Notes under the pieces: generated by a model
What the model was told of the DNA's origin: nothing
The model's input: only the letters and a program-made list of their open reading frames with translations
Databases searched by the model: none
Made by a program: the position numbers and the translations under genes
Part shown: piece after piece, positions 56,001 to 63,562 of the stretch
Position numbering within the stretch: position 1 is the first letter of the stretch
Layout: the number at the start of each line of letters is the position of its first letter
Assembly: GCF_947172395.1 (NCBI RefSeq)
Contig: NC_069087.1
Location: 5,165,107 to 5,229,106 of the forward strand
DNA length: 64,000 bases
Direction: 5' to 3'
Source of the DNA: Bicyclus anynana
Taxonomy: Eukaryota; Arthropoda; Insecta; Lepidoptera; Nymphalidae

Positions 56001-57174
56001 TTAATTTTCGCAACCAGAGGCGACCAATCAATGGCGGCCCTCCATTGTGTATGATAAACAACGGCAAGACAGCGCTCTCGCTCTCACGCGTTACGTGTAC
56101 ATTGACGCGACCGAGAGGCACGATCGCATCACCCGAGTACGAACGAAACTTAACGTCGTCTTTAACAATAGGCAAATGCGATAGGTAATTATCATAAAAT
56201 GACTTCGATACTGCCGATATCCTGCTGCCTGTATCAACTTCAAACTTAAAATACTTATTTTCTACTTTTAACTTTAACTGATATGGACAGTCCTTACGTT
56301 TTGCCTGCAGCGCCTGCGTTTTAAAATGAAATAATCCGTCACTAGCATCACTTTCTGTATCACAATTTTGCATTATATAGTTTTGAGATTTTAATTGATT
56401 TTTCTTTTCACTTTTTGCACTAATACACTGCCGAGCCAGGTGGCCCCTTAATTTACACGAATTACAAACATAAGACCTAAACTTGCACTGGTGTGGCGCG
56501 TGGTTCCTGTGCCCGCAGCGCCAGCATCCCCGCTTGTGAGGCCGCGCGCCGCGCGCGGGCGCCGGCGCCGCCGCCACTCGGTGAACGCCTTCCCCGCTAT
56601 AAATGAGTCCTGAGCTCGCTGAGCCCGGCGCTCCATCGACGGCGATCCCGCGCGAGGCCGCCACCTCCGCGTGCCTCTCGGCCGCCTCCAATGCGAGCGC
56701 CAGCTCCACCGCCTTTTTGTAATTTAACGTAGGTTCCGCGAACAATCGCGAACGCATTTCTTCGCTTCGCAAGCCAGACACGAACTGATCCCTGATGTTC
56801 TCCTCGAGCAACGCACCAAAATTACAGTACGCCGTGAGATGCTTTAGGCTCTGCAGAAACGCGCCCACGTTTTCAGCTTCGCCCTGCCGTCGCTGTCTGA
56901 ATATGTGCCGCTCGGCGATTTCAGACCTCTTCGGTTCTAAATGCTCTCGGACTAGCGTCACTAACTCCTCGAACTCCATGTCTTCCGGATGCTCCGGCGA
57001 GGTCAAGTCGCACATAAGCTCGTAGGTGGCGCGGCCGACATGCGTGACCAACGTGGCCACTCGTAACTCGCTGTCGATCGCATTTAGTAGAACGAACTGT
57101 TTCACTAGCCTCACGTAGGAATCCCATTTCGCCCCACCGTGAATATCAAATTCGTGTATCTTTCCGTACGGCAT
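53074..57174 (-). CDS. Gypsy Gag-Pol polyprotein
   Basis: One frame of 1366 residues without frameshift or stop. An N-terminal gag region (about 10-175) precedes two CCHC zinc knuckles (C217-C220-H225-C230 and C237-C240-H245-C250), then the protease active site DTG at 314-316. Reverse transcriptase has D532 and FIDD at 592-595; RNase H has D741, E783, D808 and D856; integrase has H967, C997, C1000 and the catalytic D1028, D1082 and E1118 (35 residues between the last two). All expected active-site residues are present. The tail (about 1266-1350) is rich in Ser, Pro and Thr and holds three seven-residue repeats. The ATG lies only about 22 nt past the primer-binding site. No envelope frame follows. 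Gag and Pol being one frame means no frameshift is needed. Confidence 0.95.
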   Translation of the reverse strand: MPYGKIHEFDIHGGAKWDSYVRLVKQFVLLNAIDSELRVATLVTHVGRATYELMCDLTSPEHPEDMEFEELVTLVREHLEPKRSEIAERHIFRQRRQGEAENVGAFLQSLKHLTAYCNFGALLEENIRDQFVSGLRSEEMRSRLFAEPTLNYKKAVELALALEAAERHAEVAASRGIAVDGAPGSASSGLIYSGEGVHRVAAAPAPARGARPHKRGCWRCGHRNHAPHQCKFRSYVCNSCKLRGHLARQCISAKSEKKNQLKSQNYIMQNCDTESDASDGLFHFKTQALQAKRKDCPYQLKLKVENKYFKFEVDTGSRISAVSKSFYDNYLSHLPIVKDDVKFRSYSGDAIVPLGRVNVHVTRESESAVLPLFIIHNGGPPLIGRLWLRKLKLKSINLFNMSTDDDNAILTLKNEFPEVFKDGIGTFKTAIKLQLKDTEPIFCKARQIPLALRVPVERELQRLVNESIIVKVERSDYGTPIVPIIKRDGSIRICGDYKVTVNKQLKDFHYPLPRIEQLFAALSGGEQFTKLDLKNAYLQLNLHESSQALTAISTHIGIFVYKRAPFGLKCLPEIFQKLIEETLCGIDNVVCFIDDICVTGSNKIIHLKNLKEVLRRLQAAGLRIKIEKCEFFKDEVCYLGYRINRHGLYTDKDKVAAIANLPVPQNVSQLRAALGLMNYYSRFLANISTILHPLYSLLAKGVRWRWTEVCQKAFDKIKEQLVSGPALAHYDPRLPLVLAVDSSAYGLGALLSQLYPDGSERIVCCASRTLNDAERRYSQIDKEALAIVYGVARHHQYLFGRKFTLRSDHKALTYIFGPKHGIPQTAASRLQRYAVRLAAYDFDIQFVSTDKNGNADGLSRLPLAGITKGKVQSDIEEEAAYLHYVEDTFPLNHKDVARGTRKDGLLCKIYSYILSGWPAQTEVENEKPYFHRKEQLQIDHGCIVWGYRVVIPWVLRERIVGEIHEGHVGIVRMKQIARNLVWWPQLDADLEQRVRSCVACREARDAPPHAPPVPYEWPQEPWVRLHVDFLYFKGKHYFLVIDAHSKWIEVVPMTHGTSAALVIGKLRGMFARFGIPKQLVSDGGPPLTSSEFELFLKRNGVQHVLTAPYHPASNGAAENAVKTIKKVMKKATVDGVSIETALNKFLLQYHNSTHSSTQKEPAVAMFGRRLRTRLDQLRAPSTAQCVEAAQQRQVAYAGGMQREFAPGDSVLIKNYSKTGNNWKEAIVSERTGSVTYKVTDKVGQEKQNTKHVDQMIANKQKRFSWAVGVGGNSTPDAMSSPTVNRNGSEIAERSSVSQSQPGTSPSQSVTTAVSPSESAGSPSEPAASPSQPAVPPTTSTTSSTGTSTYTTPRLRQRTKRFNYKLI
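53177..53239 (-). repeat. Three 21-bp tandem repeats in the gypsy frame
   Basis: Three head-to-tail 21-bp units (53177, 53198, 53219) each encode a seven-residue block of the SPSE-P/S-A-x kind in the C-terminal tail. The length is a multiple of three, so unit number can vary without breaking the frame. Confidence 0.85.
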
Positions 57175-57196
57175 AATAACGTTTTAACGTTTTATT

Positions 57197-57212
57197 CCTA
57201 ATAACTGCGCCA
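57197..57212 (-). promoter_or_regulatory. Gypsy primer-binding site (tRNA-Ser type)
   Basis: On the minus strand TGGCGCAGTTATTAGG starts two bases after the 5' LTR. TGGCGCAGT complements the 3' end of insect serine tRNA (CCA plus ACTGCG), the primer used by Mag and some other gypsy elements. Confidence 0.8.
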
Positions 57213-57214
57213 CT

Positions 57215-57323
57215 TGTAATTATCAAGTAAAACACAATGGCGGTTGAACTCAGACTAGTTTATTAACATAAGTTAATGACATACGTTTTATGCTTACCCT
57301 CATAATATTTCATATATGTTACA
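57215..57323 (-). repeat. Gypsy 5' LTR
   Basis: The 5' LTR in element orientation, identical over all 109 bp to 52717-52825, which indicates a recent insertion. It would hold the promoter, though no clear TATA box was fixed in it. Confidence 0.95.
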
Positions 57324-57328
57324 ATTTG

Positions 57329-58112
57329 AATTTAAGTCAAGTAATAAATCTTTCCCTATGTATGTTTGTGTTATAATAGAATACATTACAATGTATAATT
57401 ACTACTTTCATAGAAAAGGAAGGCATAATGAATCGCCGTCCCCACTGTCCGTCTCGGCTGATTTATTTCATGACTTTTCGGATATGCAAATGGCATTAAC
57501 TTCCAAAGACGTAGGTATTCTCGCCCCCTTAAGAAATTCTCTCCGGCCGCAGAATGATGCCAATCCTGGGTGAATCTTAATATTTTATGTTGTGTTATTC
57601 CTTTTCTCTTTTCCTTCCTGATATTATTTATTTCCTCGCCGACAATGAGATTCCCACTTTGGCGCGTAATAAAAAAGAATTATTGTTTATCTTTTTATAG
57701 CGCCCCGTTTTGTTTCGGTTAATGTAACTGAGATTTAAACTGACGACTCGCGTTTTATTTTCGATTCTTGAAGGATATTTTCAGAATGCAAATGTACACA
57801 AAGCAACAAGTGTAGTACTGTCCGTCTATAAAAGAACACACTTTAAAGGAAGAGTTTTCCGATTTTGTATTATTTGTTTGATTAGTAGCTGATGTATGAA
57901 ATGAAAAATCTGCATTAACTATGCAATCTATTATAAGCCTCAATAACTAAATAGCAATAAAGCACTTCATAGATGCAGAAATGCGCTGACTACCCTAATG
58001 ATTCAATACAAACCTGTGTTGGACCACAGAATTCATAATTGGACAAAGAATTTTCCAATTTCAACTTACTCGTATAGTGCATACCCTAGTTAAAAATCTT
58101 TCGCACGCCACT
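57329..58112. other. Unassigned stretch with GC-richer part (57420-57740)
   Basis: The CG-containing part appears single-copy; an 85-codon frame at 57316-57573 overlaps the LTR end and has no domain. Otherwise AT-rich. Confidence 0.35.
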
Positions 58113-58240
58113 GGCCTCAATAGCTCAGCGGTAAAGGATCGGCTCTCAACATCGTAAGGTCGTGGGTTTGATCCTCTCCCGCTGGAGTACTATCGTATCT
58201 ACTTCTAACAATCTTTTCCAACTGATTGAAGGTGAAGGGT
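58113..58240 (+). mobile_element. SINE family G copy, forward
   Basis: 'tggcctcaatagctcagcgg', box B GGGTTTGATCC, then 'tactatcgtatctacttcta', 'acaatcttttccaactgatt'. It matches 28236 and 31610. It joins the next element without a gap. Confidence 0.7.
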
Positions 58241-58358
58241 AATATTGGTATTTGGCAGGGAGGTAGTTTACAATTTGTAGACATCCGCTGAGAACGGATT
58301 TTGCAAGAGGGCTGGATTAAGAAGGTCTAAGGGCGGGCAAAGTCGCGGGCGTCTGCTA
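58241..58358 (+). mobile_element. Helitron-like 3' fragment
   Basis: 'tttggcagggaggtagttta' to 'aagggcgggcaaagtcgcgg' and 'gcgtctgcta', matching 6040-6198. The terminal CTAG is changed to CTAA. It abuts the SINE G copy. Confidence 0.55.
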
Positions 58359-58978
58359 ATATAAATTAAAATCAAAATTGGCTACATTACAGAATCTTGC
58401 CCTGTTGAAAACCTTACCTTGAGTTTAAAACCTTAACTGTAAATTAAACGTAAAAGTAAAACAAATCATTTTAATTGTAAATTAAACTTACAAACGGGCG
58501 ATATCTCGCAGATCAACATTTTTAGGCCCATGGGGTAAAAAATGTTGATCTGCGAGAAAAAAAGTTCACACAAAATAAACATAACAACGTAACACACCGC
58601 TTGTCTATCTATCACATGTGATTAACCAGTCCCGTGTGAGTTAGAAACCAAAAAGTGGAAAAAAAATCATCTCCGATGGGCTTGGGGAGTGATCGGAACA
58701 TGACTGATCGCCGCCGTAATTGGCTGATGGATGATGCGCCGGTGCTATAACCCTCAACTGGTGTTGTGCACTTTTCTATTGCTCTAGTAATATTATATAT
58801 ATATAGATTTGATATTTATTTTCACGTTTGGAATCCTCGTAATTTAAATTTTCGACGGATCACAGACAGATTTTCTAGATCCACAGCCGTAGATGAAAAA
58901 AGCAGGATTCAAAGAAATCCCAGGTATTTTTAATTACGCTTTAATCGTGGGATGTCGTCATTACATTTTTTTTTTAAT
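58359..58978. other. Unassigned stretch with a strong hairpin
   Basis: Apart from the hairpin at 58504-58557 no feature is recognised. The 58640-58770 part is GC-richer. Confidence 0.4.
58504..58557. repeat. Perfect 20-bp inverted repeat with 14-nt loop
   Basis: The left arm 58504-58523 begins TCTCGCAGATCAACATT, and the right arm 58538-58557 is its exact reverse complement. The loop is AGGCCCATGGGGTA. No transposon ends are recognised around it. If transcribed it would fold into a tight stem. Confidence 0.9.
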
Positions 58979-59284
58979 TATATCATCATTATCAACCCAT
59001 ATTCGGCTCACTGCTGAGCTCGAGTCTCTTCTCAGAATGAGAGGGCCAATAGTCCACCACGCTAGCCCAATGTGGATTGGCAGGCTACACACACGCAGAG
59101 AATCAAGTAAATTCTCTGATATGCAGGTTTCCTCACGATGTTTTCCTTCACCGGCTGAGACACGTGATATTTAATTTCTGAAAATGCACACAACTAAAAA
59201 GTTGGAGGTGCATGCCCGGACCGGATTCGAACTCACACCCTCCAGAATCGGAGGCAGAGGTCATATCCACTGGGCTATCACGAC
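58979..59284 (-). mobile_element. SINE family B copy, near full length, reverse
   Basis: On the minus strand it has the head 'gtcgtgatagcccagtgga', box B GTTCGAATCC, 'tatttaatttctga'-complement text, the 'ggaaaacatcgtgagg' block, and the tail 'gagctcagcagtgagccga' ending in (ATG)n-like 'gataatgatgata'. It is well preserved and a T-run precedes it on the plus strand. Confidence 0.85.
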
Positions 59285-59861
59285 TAATTTAATTATATAA
59301 TTTATCTTAATAACAATTTTTTTTTTTACTTTTTTTTAAGGAGGCATCAGCTAGCCTGATATAAGATTTGGCAATTTCACATTACACACAGAAAACATTG
59401 AAAAAAAATGGGATTCACTATACACAAAAATGCACCTCTTGTCTCCCGCATAGTTAATTTATTGAGATTATTTTAAATGTTACTTATAAAAATTAAGATT
59501 TTTACCATAAAGTAAAAATTGATACTCATAATTATCTAGGATAGGTAGATATAAGTAGTGGCATATATGTATACGGTTTAATTTAAACCAAAAGCAAATT
59601 AAACATCAAGAATGTTACCAAGCCATCACGTAAACAGTATTTCCAAATAATAATTAAATTCCGTTACAGTACAAAGTAGAAGATAGGCAGCGGAACCTAA
59701 TTTTCATAGCTGATTAGACTCACCCCACATGGGATCTCGTGATGACGTCACGCGGCCCTACCTCAGCATCGATCGCTTTGTGCTACTAACCACACTTAAT
59801 ATAAAGTAATCATCACATTCATTTTATTGCAGGGTTACCTCTGCATAAAAGTATTTGGAAC
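59285..59861. other. Unassigned stretch
   Basis: AT-rich. A TGACGTCA palindrome lies at 59743-59750 in a short CG-containing block. No gene. Confidence 0.4.
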
Positions 59862-59914
59862 TTAAACCCATCATGCTGCTCCGATGCGGGTTGGTGGGCT
59901 CAGTGTGTTAATAT
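59862..59914 (-). mobile_element. SINE family C tail fragment, reverse
   Basis: 'aacccatcatgctgctccga' and 'tgcgggttggtgggctcagt' are the reverse complement of the tail at 8690-8730. Fragment only. Confidence 0.55.
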
Positions 59915-59999
59915 GATTATTACGTTCGCCACGGATATAAAACCGAAGGCTTAACTGCGTGGGTTTTCTGGTCCTTTAAAGATAGAACTCTCAGGTGTG

Positions 60000-60191
60000 T
60001 GGTTTTCTCACTATATTTTCCTTCACTGTGTCTCAAAACACGGTGAAGGAAAATATCGTATAATCGATCGATATTTAATTTTTTAAAATGCACACAAGTG
60101 AAAAGTTCGAAATGCATGCCCCGTACCGGATTCGAATCTACGCCCTCTGAATCGCAGGAAGAGGTCATATCCACTGGGCTATCGCGGCTGA
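60000..60191 (-). mobile_element. SINE family B fragment with fold-back, reverse
   Basis: The head side is intact on the minus strand ('gccgcgatagcccagtgga', box B GATTCGAATCCGG). In the body, at 60013-60056, the usual 'ttttccttcaccgtttgaga' is replaced by an inverted repeat with 19-bp arms (one mismatch) around CTCAAA. The body beyond is unrecognisable. Confidence 0.75.
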
Positions 60192-60361
60192 TGTAGTTGT
60201 TTGCTTTATTCTAATTTCCCTATACGATGTAAACATTTCGTAATATTTGATCACAGATCATTCAGAATAAGGGCACCGTTTGCCACATGTTGATATTTGA
60301 TAGTACCCCCATCAGACGTCGGATGCACGCACGTCGTGCTGACGTCATATTTGACGTCACG
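60192..60361. other. Stretch with two TGACGTCA palindromes at gap edge
   Basis: TGACGTCA occurs at 60340-60347 and 60352-60359, 12 bp apart, just before the gap. The sequence around them is CG-containing. Possible bZIP sites; nothing else is recognised. Confidence 0.5.
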
Positions 60362-60561
60362 NNNNNNNNNNNNNNNNNNNNNNNNNNNNNNNNNNNNNNN
60401 NNNNNNNNNNNNNNNNNNNNNNNNNNNNNNNNNNNNNNNNNNNNNNNNNNNNNNNNNNNNNNNNNNNNNNNNNNNNNNNNNNNNNNNNNNNNNNNNNNNN
60501 NNNNNNNNNNNNNNNNNNNNNNNNNNNNNNNNNNNNNNNNNNNNNNNNNNNNNNNNNNNNN
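60362..60561. other. Assembly gap of 200 N
   Basis: 200 undetermined bases, probably a placeholder length. Translations across it are meaningless. Confidence 0.99.
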
Positions 60562-60802
60562 ACTCTTATACAAGTGGTAGGTAGAGTAGGTAGAGTAGGC
60601 GAGTTGCGGGTTTGTTCCTCAAACTTTGTCCGTGCGAGTGCCGACTGTCGACTGTATGCGGCTATGTATGCCGCACGTGCTGAAACGAAACTGTTTTTAG
60701 AGTATCTCTTGCATGCTATTTATGATTTCTTAACTATTTTGTGCATGACTTCTTGATGCATTTAAATTGATCATAATATCAAAAGCGAAGCGATAGTGAC
60801 GA

Positions 60803-61130
60803 CCTACGGATCCGAGACTTGGTCGCTAACTATGGGCCTTATAAGAAGGCTCAAAGTCACTCAGCGGGCGATGGAGCGAGCTATGCTTTAGCTCAGCGAG
60901 TCGCAAAGCTGAAGTGGTAATGGGCAGGCCACATAGTTCGAAGAGCTGATAGGCGTTGTGGTCCCAAGGGATCCCGCACCGGAAAGCACAGTGTTGGTCG
61001 AACCCTCACTAGGTGGACCGAAGATATCAATGCTGGATGCTGGCGGCTCGAGACCGTTTTGTTTGGAAGTCCATGCAAGAGGCCTATGTCCAGCAGTGGA
61101 CGTCCATCGGCTGACAATGATGATGATGAT
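60803..61130 (+). pseudogene. Broken C-terminus of a LINE reverse transcriptase, with 3' tail
   Basis: Translation in pieces gives YGSETW, LTMGLIRRL and VTQRAMERAM in one frame, then QRVAKLKW-stop-WAGHIVRR in another, then RRCGPKGSRTGKHSVGRT, LTRWTEDI and GSPCKRPMSSSGRPSADNDD. This order (YGSETW, TQRAMER, KWQWAGHI-type, RWTDDI-type, then the end) is that of the C-terminal part of endonuclease/reverse-transcriptase LINE proteins common in Lepidoptera. A deletion joins the first two blocks, one tryptophan is followed by a stop, and the polymerase core is absent. The (ATG)n tail at about 61117-61130 marks the 3' end. It is a dead copy and the best-preserved one of family D in the window. Confidence 0.75.
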
Positions 61131-61275
61131 ATCAAAAGCTGTATCATTAGATATAAGATTCCATCAATATCATTCATTTTGTCTGCCTTGATAACTATTT
61201 TTATTAAGATTTTTGATAACTTTTGTAAATTTGCTTTACAAATTGCTTTGCAAATCTTTAGACCTTAATAAATCG

Positions 61276-61440
61276 ATCATCATTATCAACCCAGATTCGG
61301 CTCATTGCTGAGCTCAAGTCTTCTCTCTGAACGAGAGGGGTTAGGCCATTAGTCCACCATGCTGGCCCAATGCGGATCGGCAGACTTCACACACGTAGAG
61401 AATTAAAAAATTTCTCTGGTGTGTAGGTAGGCTCACTCAA
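61276..61440 (-). mobile_element. SINE family B, head-truncated copy, reverse
   Basis: 'tcatcattatcaacccagat', 'tcggctcattgctgagctc', 'ggccattagtccaccatgct' and 'cggcagacttcacacacgta' match the 3' half of the family. It breaks off at 'gtgtgtaggtaggctcact', so the tRNA-like head is absent. Confidence 0.8.
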
Positions 61441-61894
61441 TACTATTTATTATATATATATCTATTTATTTACTTTTAGCATTACTGATGCTGCACGTTA
61501 GATAATACATTTAATATTAATTCAAAAATGGTACCTACTCATACTCCGCCGCCCTCGACAAATCTTTACGCTTCAATTGGTCTATTTTAAGCAAAATTAA
61601 TTACTGGCTAGAGGATCGACTATAATAGTTTCCCTGCGAAATTGTTATTGTGAGGGACCCACGAAATTGTGTCCGAACAACAAAATTAGTGAGCGTAAAG
61701 CAGGGTGTGAATTTGGAAATCAAAGAGCTGCTCAACTTATTCGGAGTCCATTGTGATGAGCCATCATTTACATGGGACAACACCTACGCAATTTGTCTAA
61801 AATTCGGTGAATTTGCACCCAAATTTCGCAAAATTTTGAATTTATTCGCAAGATAATAATTACAAGATTTGATTAATTATATGTCGTTCGTTTA
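61441..61894. other. No recognised feature
   Basis: AT-rich. Overlapping 60-68 codon frames near 61601-61856 on both strands have no recognised domain, although 61650-61856 (MRDPRNCVRTTKLVSVKQG...) has an ordinary composition and could be a coding remnant. Confidence 0.35.
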
Positions 61895-62194
61895 TGAACC
61901 CATATTCGGCTCTCTGCTGAGCTCGAGTCTCCTCTCAGAATGAGAGGTGTTAGGCCAATAGTCCACCACGCTGGGCCAATGCGCATTAGCAGACTTCACA
62001 CACGCTGAGAATTAAGAAATTCTTTGCCGTGCAGGTTTCCTCACGATGTTTTCCTTCACCATTTGAGACACGTGATATTTAATTTCTTAAAATGCACACA
62101 ACTGAAAAGTTGGAGGTGTATGCCCCGGACCGGATTCGAATCCACACCCTCCAGAATTGGAGGGAGAGGTCATATCCACTGGGCTATCACGGCA
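61895..62194 (-). mobile_element. SINE family B copy, near full length, reverse
   Basis: It runs from 'gaacccatattcggctctct' to the head 'ggctatcacggc'. Box B and the 'cctcacgatgttttccttca' block are intact, which shows the ancestral form of the segment rearranged at 60013-60056. Confidence 0.85.
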
Positions 62195-62299
62195 TTTTAA
62201 TTATATGTCTGTGATTTCAAATTAACTTTGTTTTCTAAAGTGCTAACAATTATTTACACGCTACCAACTTAAACGCACACTAGCTTTTTAAGAGTTTTA

Positions 62300-62463
62300 C
62301 CTACCTGGGCTAATCTCTGGAACAGCTGAACCAATTGTAACGAATCTTTCATTGGAATATAGAGGTCGGTCATTGCGCAACATAATTGTAACTATTAATC
62401 CCTAAAAACCCATAGTTCCCGCGGGATTTGTGGAAACGCGGTTGGAGTCGCGTTCGCTTGTTA
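62300..62463 (+). mobile_element. Helitron-like repeat, decayed
   Basis: 'ctaatctctggaacagctga', 'ttcattggaatatagaggt', 'gttcccgcgggatttgtgg' and 'ggagtcgcgttcgcttgt' follow the order seen at 575-734. The CTAG end is lost. Confidence 0.45.
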
Positions 62464-62647
62464 TATAATTTTATAACGTAGTCTTGACTAAAACAGAGTT
62501 AGTTTTCTGAAATATTTAATCCTTTCAAAGCTTGACGACACTTTTTTCTTTTATAATTTTTTTATTTTACCACAAATCAGCACTCGATAGCGATATCAGA
62601 ACCTCCCTTTATCGGTCCGGTAAAATATGACCATCAGCAACAGACAG

Positions 62648-62790
62648 ACAAAATTCAAATTCAAAGTTCATTTATTTCAATTAGGCTTAGTTTACAAGCA
62701 CTTTTGAAAGGTCAAGATAACGTCTTAATTTAATTTAATCTAATGGTGGTAATAATAGTCGAAAACTTAAAATTTTGCATTTCTAAACAC
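62648..62790 (+). mobile_element. LINE 3' region fragment (family K)
   Basis: 'caaattcaaagttcatttat', 'ttcaattaggcttagtttac', 'aagcacttttgaaaggtca' and 'ggtggtaataatagtcgaaa' match 42768-43065. It is truncated on both sides. Confidence 0.55.
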
Positions 62791-62839
62791 ACTTTTGCAT
62801 TTCCAAAGTTCAAACGGGTAATGCCGTTAGTATTAATTA

Positions 62840-63262
62840 CCATAATAATTCCTACATTGGCCATAACTTATATGAAACTTTTGATCTATAGACACTATAT
62901 TTAGGTTGTCCGTGAGGAGGGCCATAAATCTGTTATTCCGAATATCCGTCCATCCCTAGGCGCCTATACGTTGCAATATTCCCTAAGTAGAGAATTTCAT
63001 ATGTTAAAACTTATTTGACTTTTAAACCACATGTGTTATTATTTCAAACACATGACTTAAATTATTTGGGTATGTGAGCTTTTCTTGTAAAAGTCCATCC
63101 ATATAGTCCAGTTCGGTTATAGCTCGAGTCAGTGTAATGGTAGACGTCCACAGATCCCGTTTGTGTGTGACGACGATAAATTTAATTCCATCACTGATGG
63201 TCAGCATTTTTTCTTCTTGACGATCTCTCGTCTCGAGGTATGTCATGGTATGCATATTAGGA
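62840..63262 (-). pseudogene. Possible broken coding block, unknown protein
   Basis: The minus strand has an open stretch (63255-63022, stop included) reading MHTMTYLETRDRQEEKMLT and on to TLTRAITELDYMDGLLQEK and LTYPNNLSHVFEI. After stops and a shift, a second stretch (about 62955-62839) reads GWTDIRNNRFMALLTDNLN and IVSIDQKFHISYG. Both have balanced, protein-like composition unlike the AT-driven frames elsewhere. An acceptor-like 'atatatctgtag' precedes the first. I do not recognise a family. It may be a decayed transposon or host gene fragment, or chance. Confidence 0.3.
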
Positions 63263-63265
63263 CTA

Positions 63266-63562
63266 CAGATATATAAAATCTTTTTGACAAAAAAATTGAA
63301 CCGACTTCAAAACACAAAAATAAACTAAAAAGCGAAAAATAACATCGTGTGTGCTACCTTCTGATCACTTTGAAGGCGGGGCCAAGCCAGTGACGTATTG
63401 TTTAAAGGCATTTCTGAAAGAATTGTCTTTAAATCCTATTAAGAGTTTATGAATTGATTCGCTTTTTAGTTTATATTTGTGATAAAAATCACAAATATAA
63501 ACTAAAAAGCGAATCAATCAAATCAGTCGGTTAATTTTTTTGTTAAAAAGATTTTATTTCTG
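63266..63562. mobile_element. MITE with terminal inverted repeats and an internal fold-back
   Basis: The left end 'cagatatataaaatcttttt', 'gacaaaaaaattgaaccgac' is matched, reversed, by the right end 'gtcggttaatttttttgtta', 'aaaagattttatttctg' (about 39 bp, a few changes). Inside both ends lies the word 'ataaactaaaaagcgaa' or its reverse. The right inner part holds a perfect 31-bp inverted repeat (63453-63483 with 63488-63518, loop AAAA). No transposase, so non-autonomous. Confidence 0.65.

Larger units (their letters stand above)
52717..57323 (-). mobile_element. Ty3/gypsy LTR retrotransposon, apparently intact
   Basis: Two identical 109-bp LTRs (52717-52825 and 57215-57323) bound a single 1366-residue Gag-Pol frame on the minus strand. 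The 5-bp sequence ATTTG is repeated at 52712-52716 and 57324-57328, a clean target duplication. A tRNA-Ser-type primer-binding site follows the 5' LTR and a purine tract precedes the 3' LTR. Domain order protease, reverse transcriptase, RNase H, integrase defines the gypsy type. Short LTRs, one fused frame, two zinc knuckles and a serine tRNA primer fit the Mag lineage known from Bombyx, though that assignment is by features rather than a tree. Confidence 0.95.

Noticed and set aside
53499..57025. Plus-strand frames of 60-114 codons within the gypsy element
   Set aside because: Antisense shadows of the Gag-Pol frame.
60262..60584. Open frames crossing the N run
   Set aside because: They exist only because N is read as open codons.
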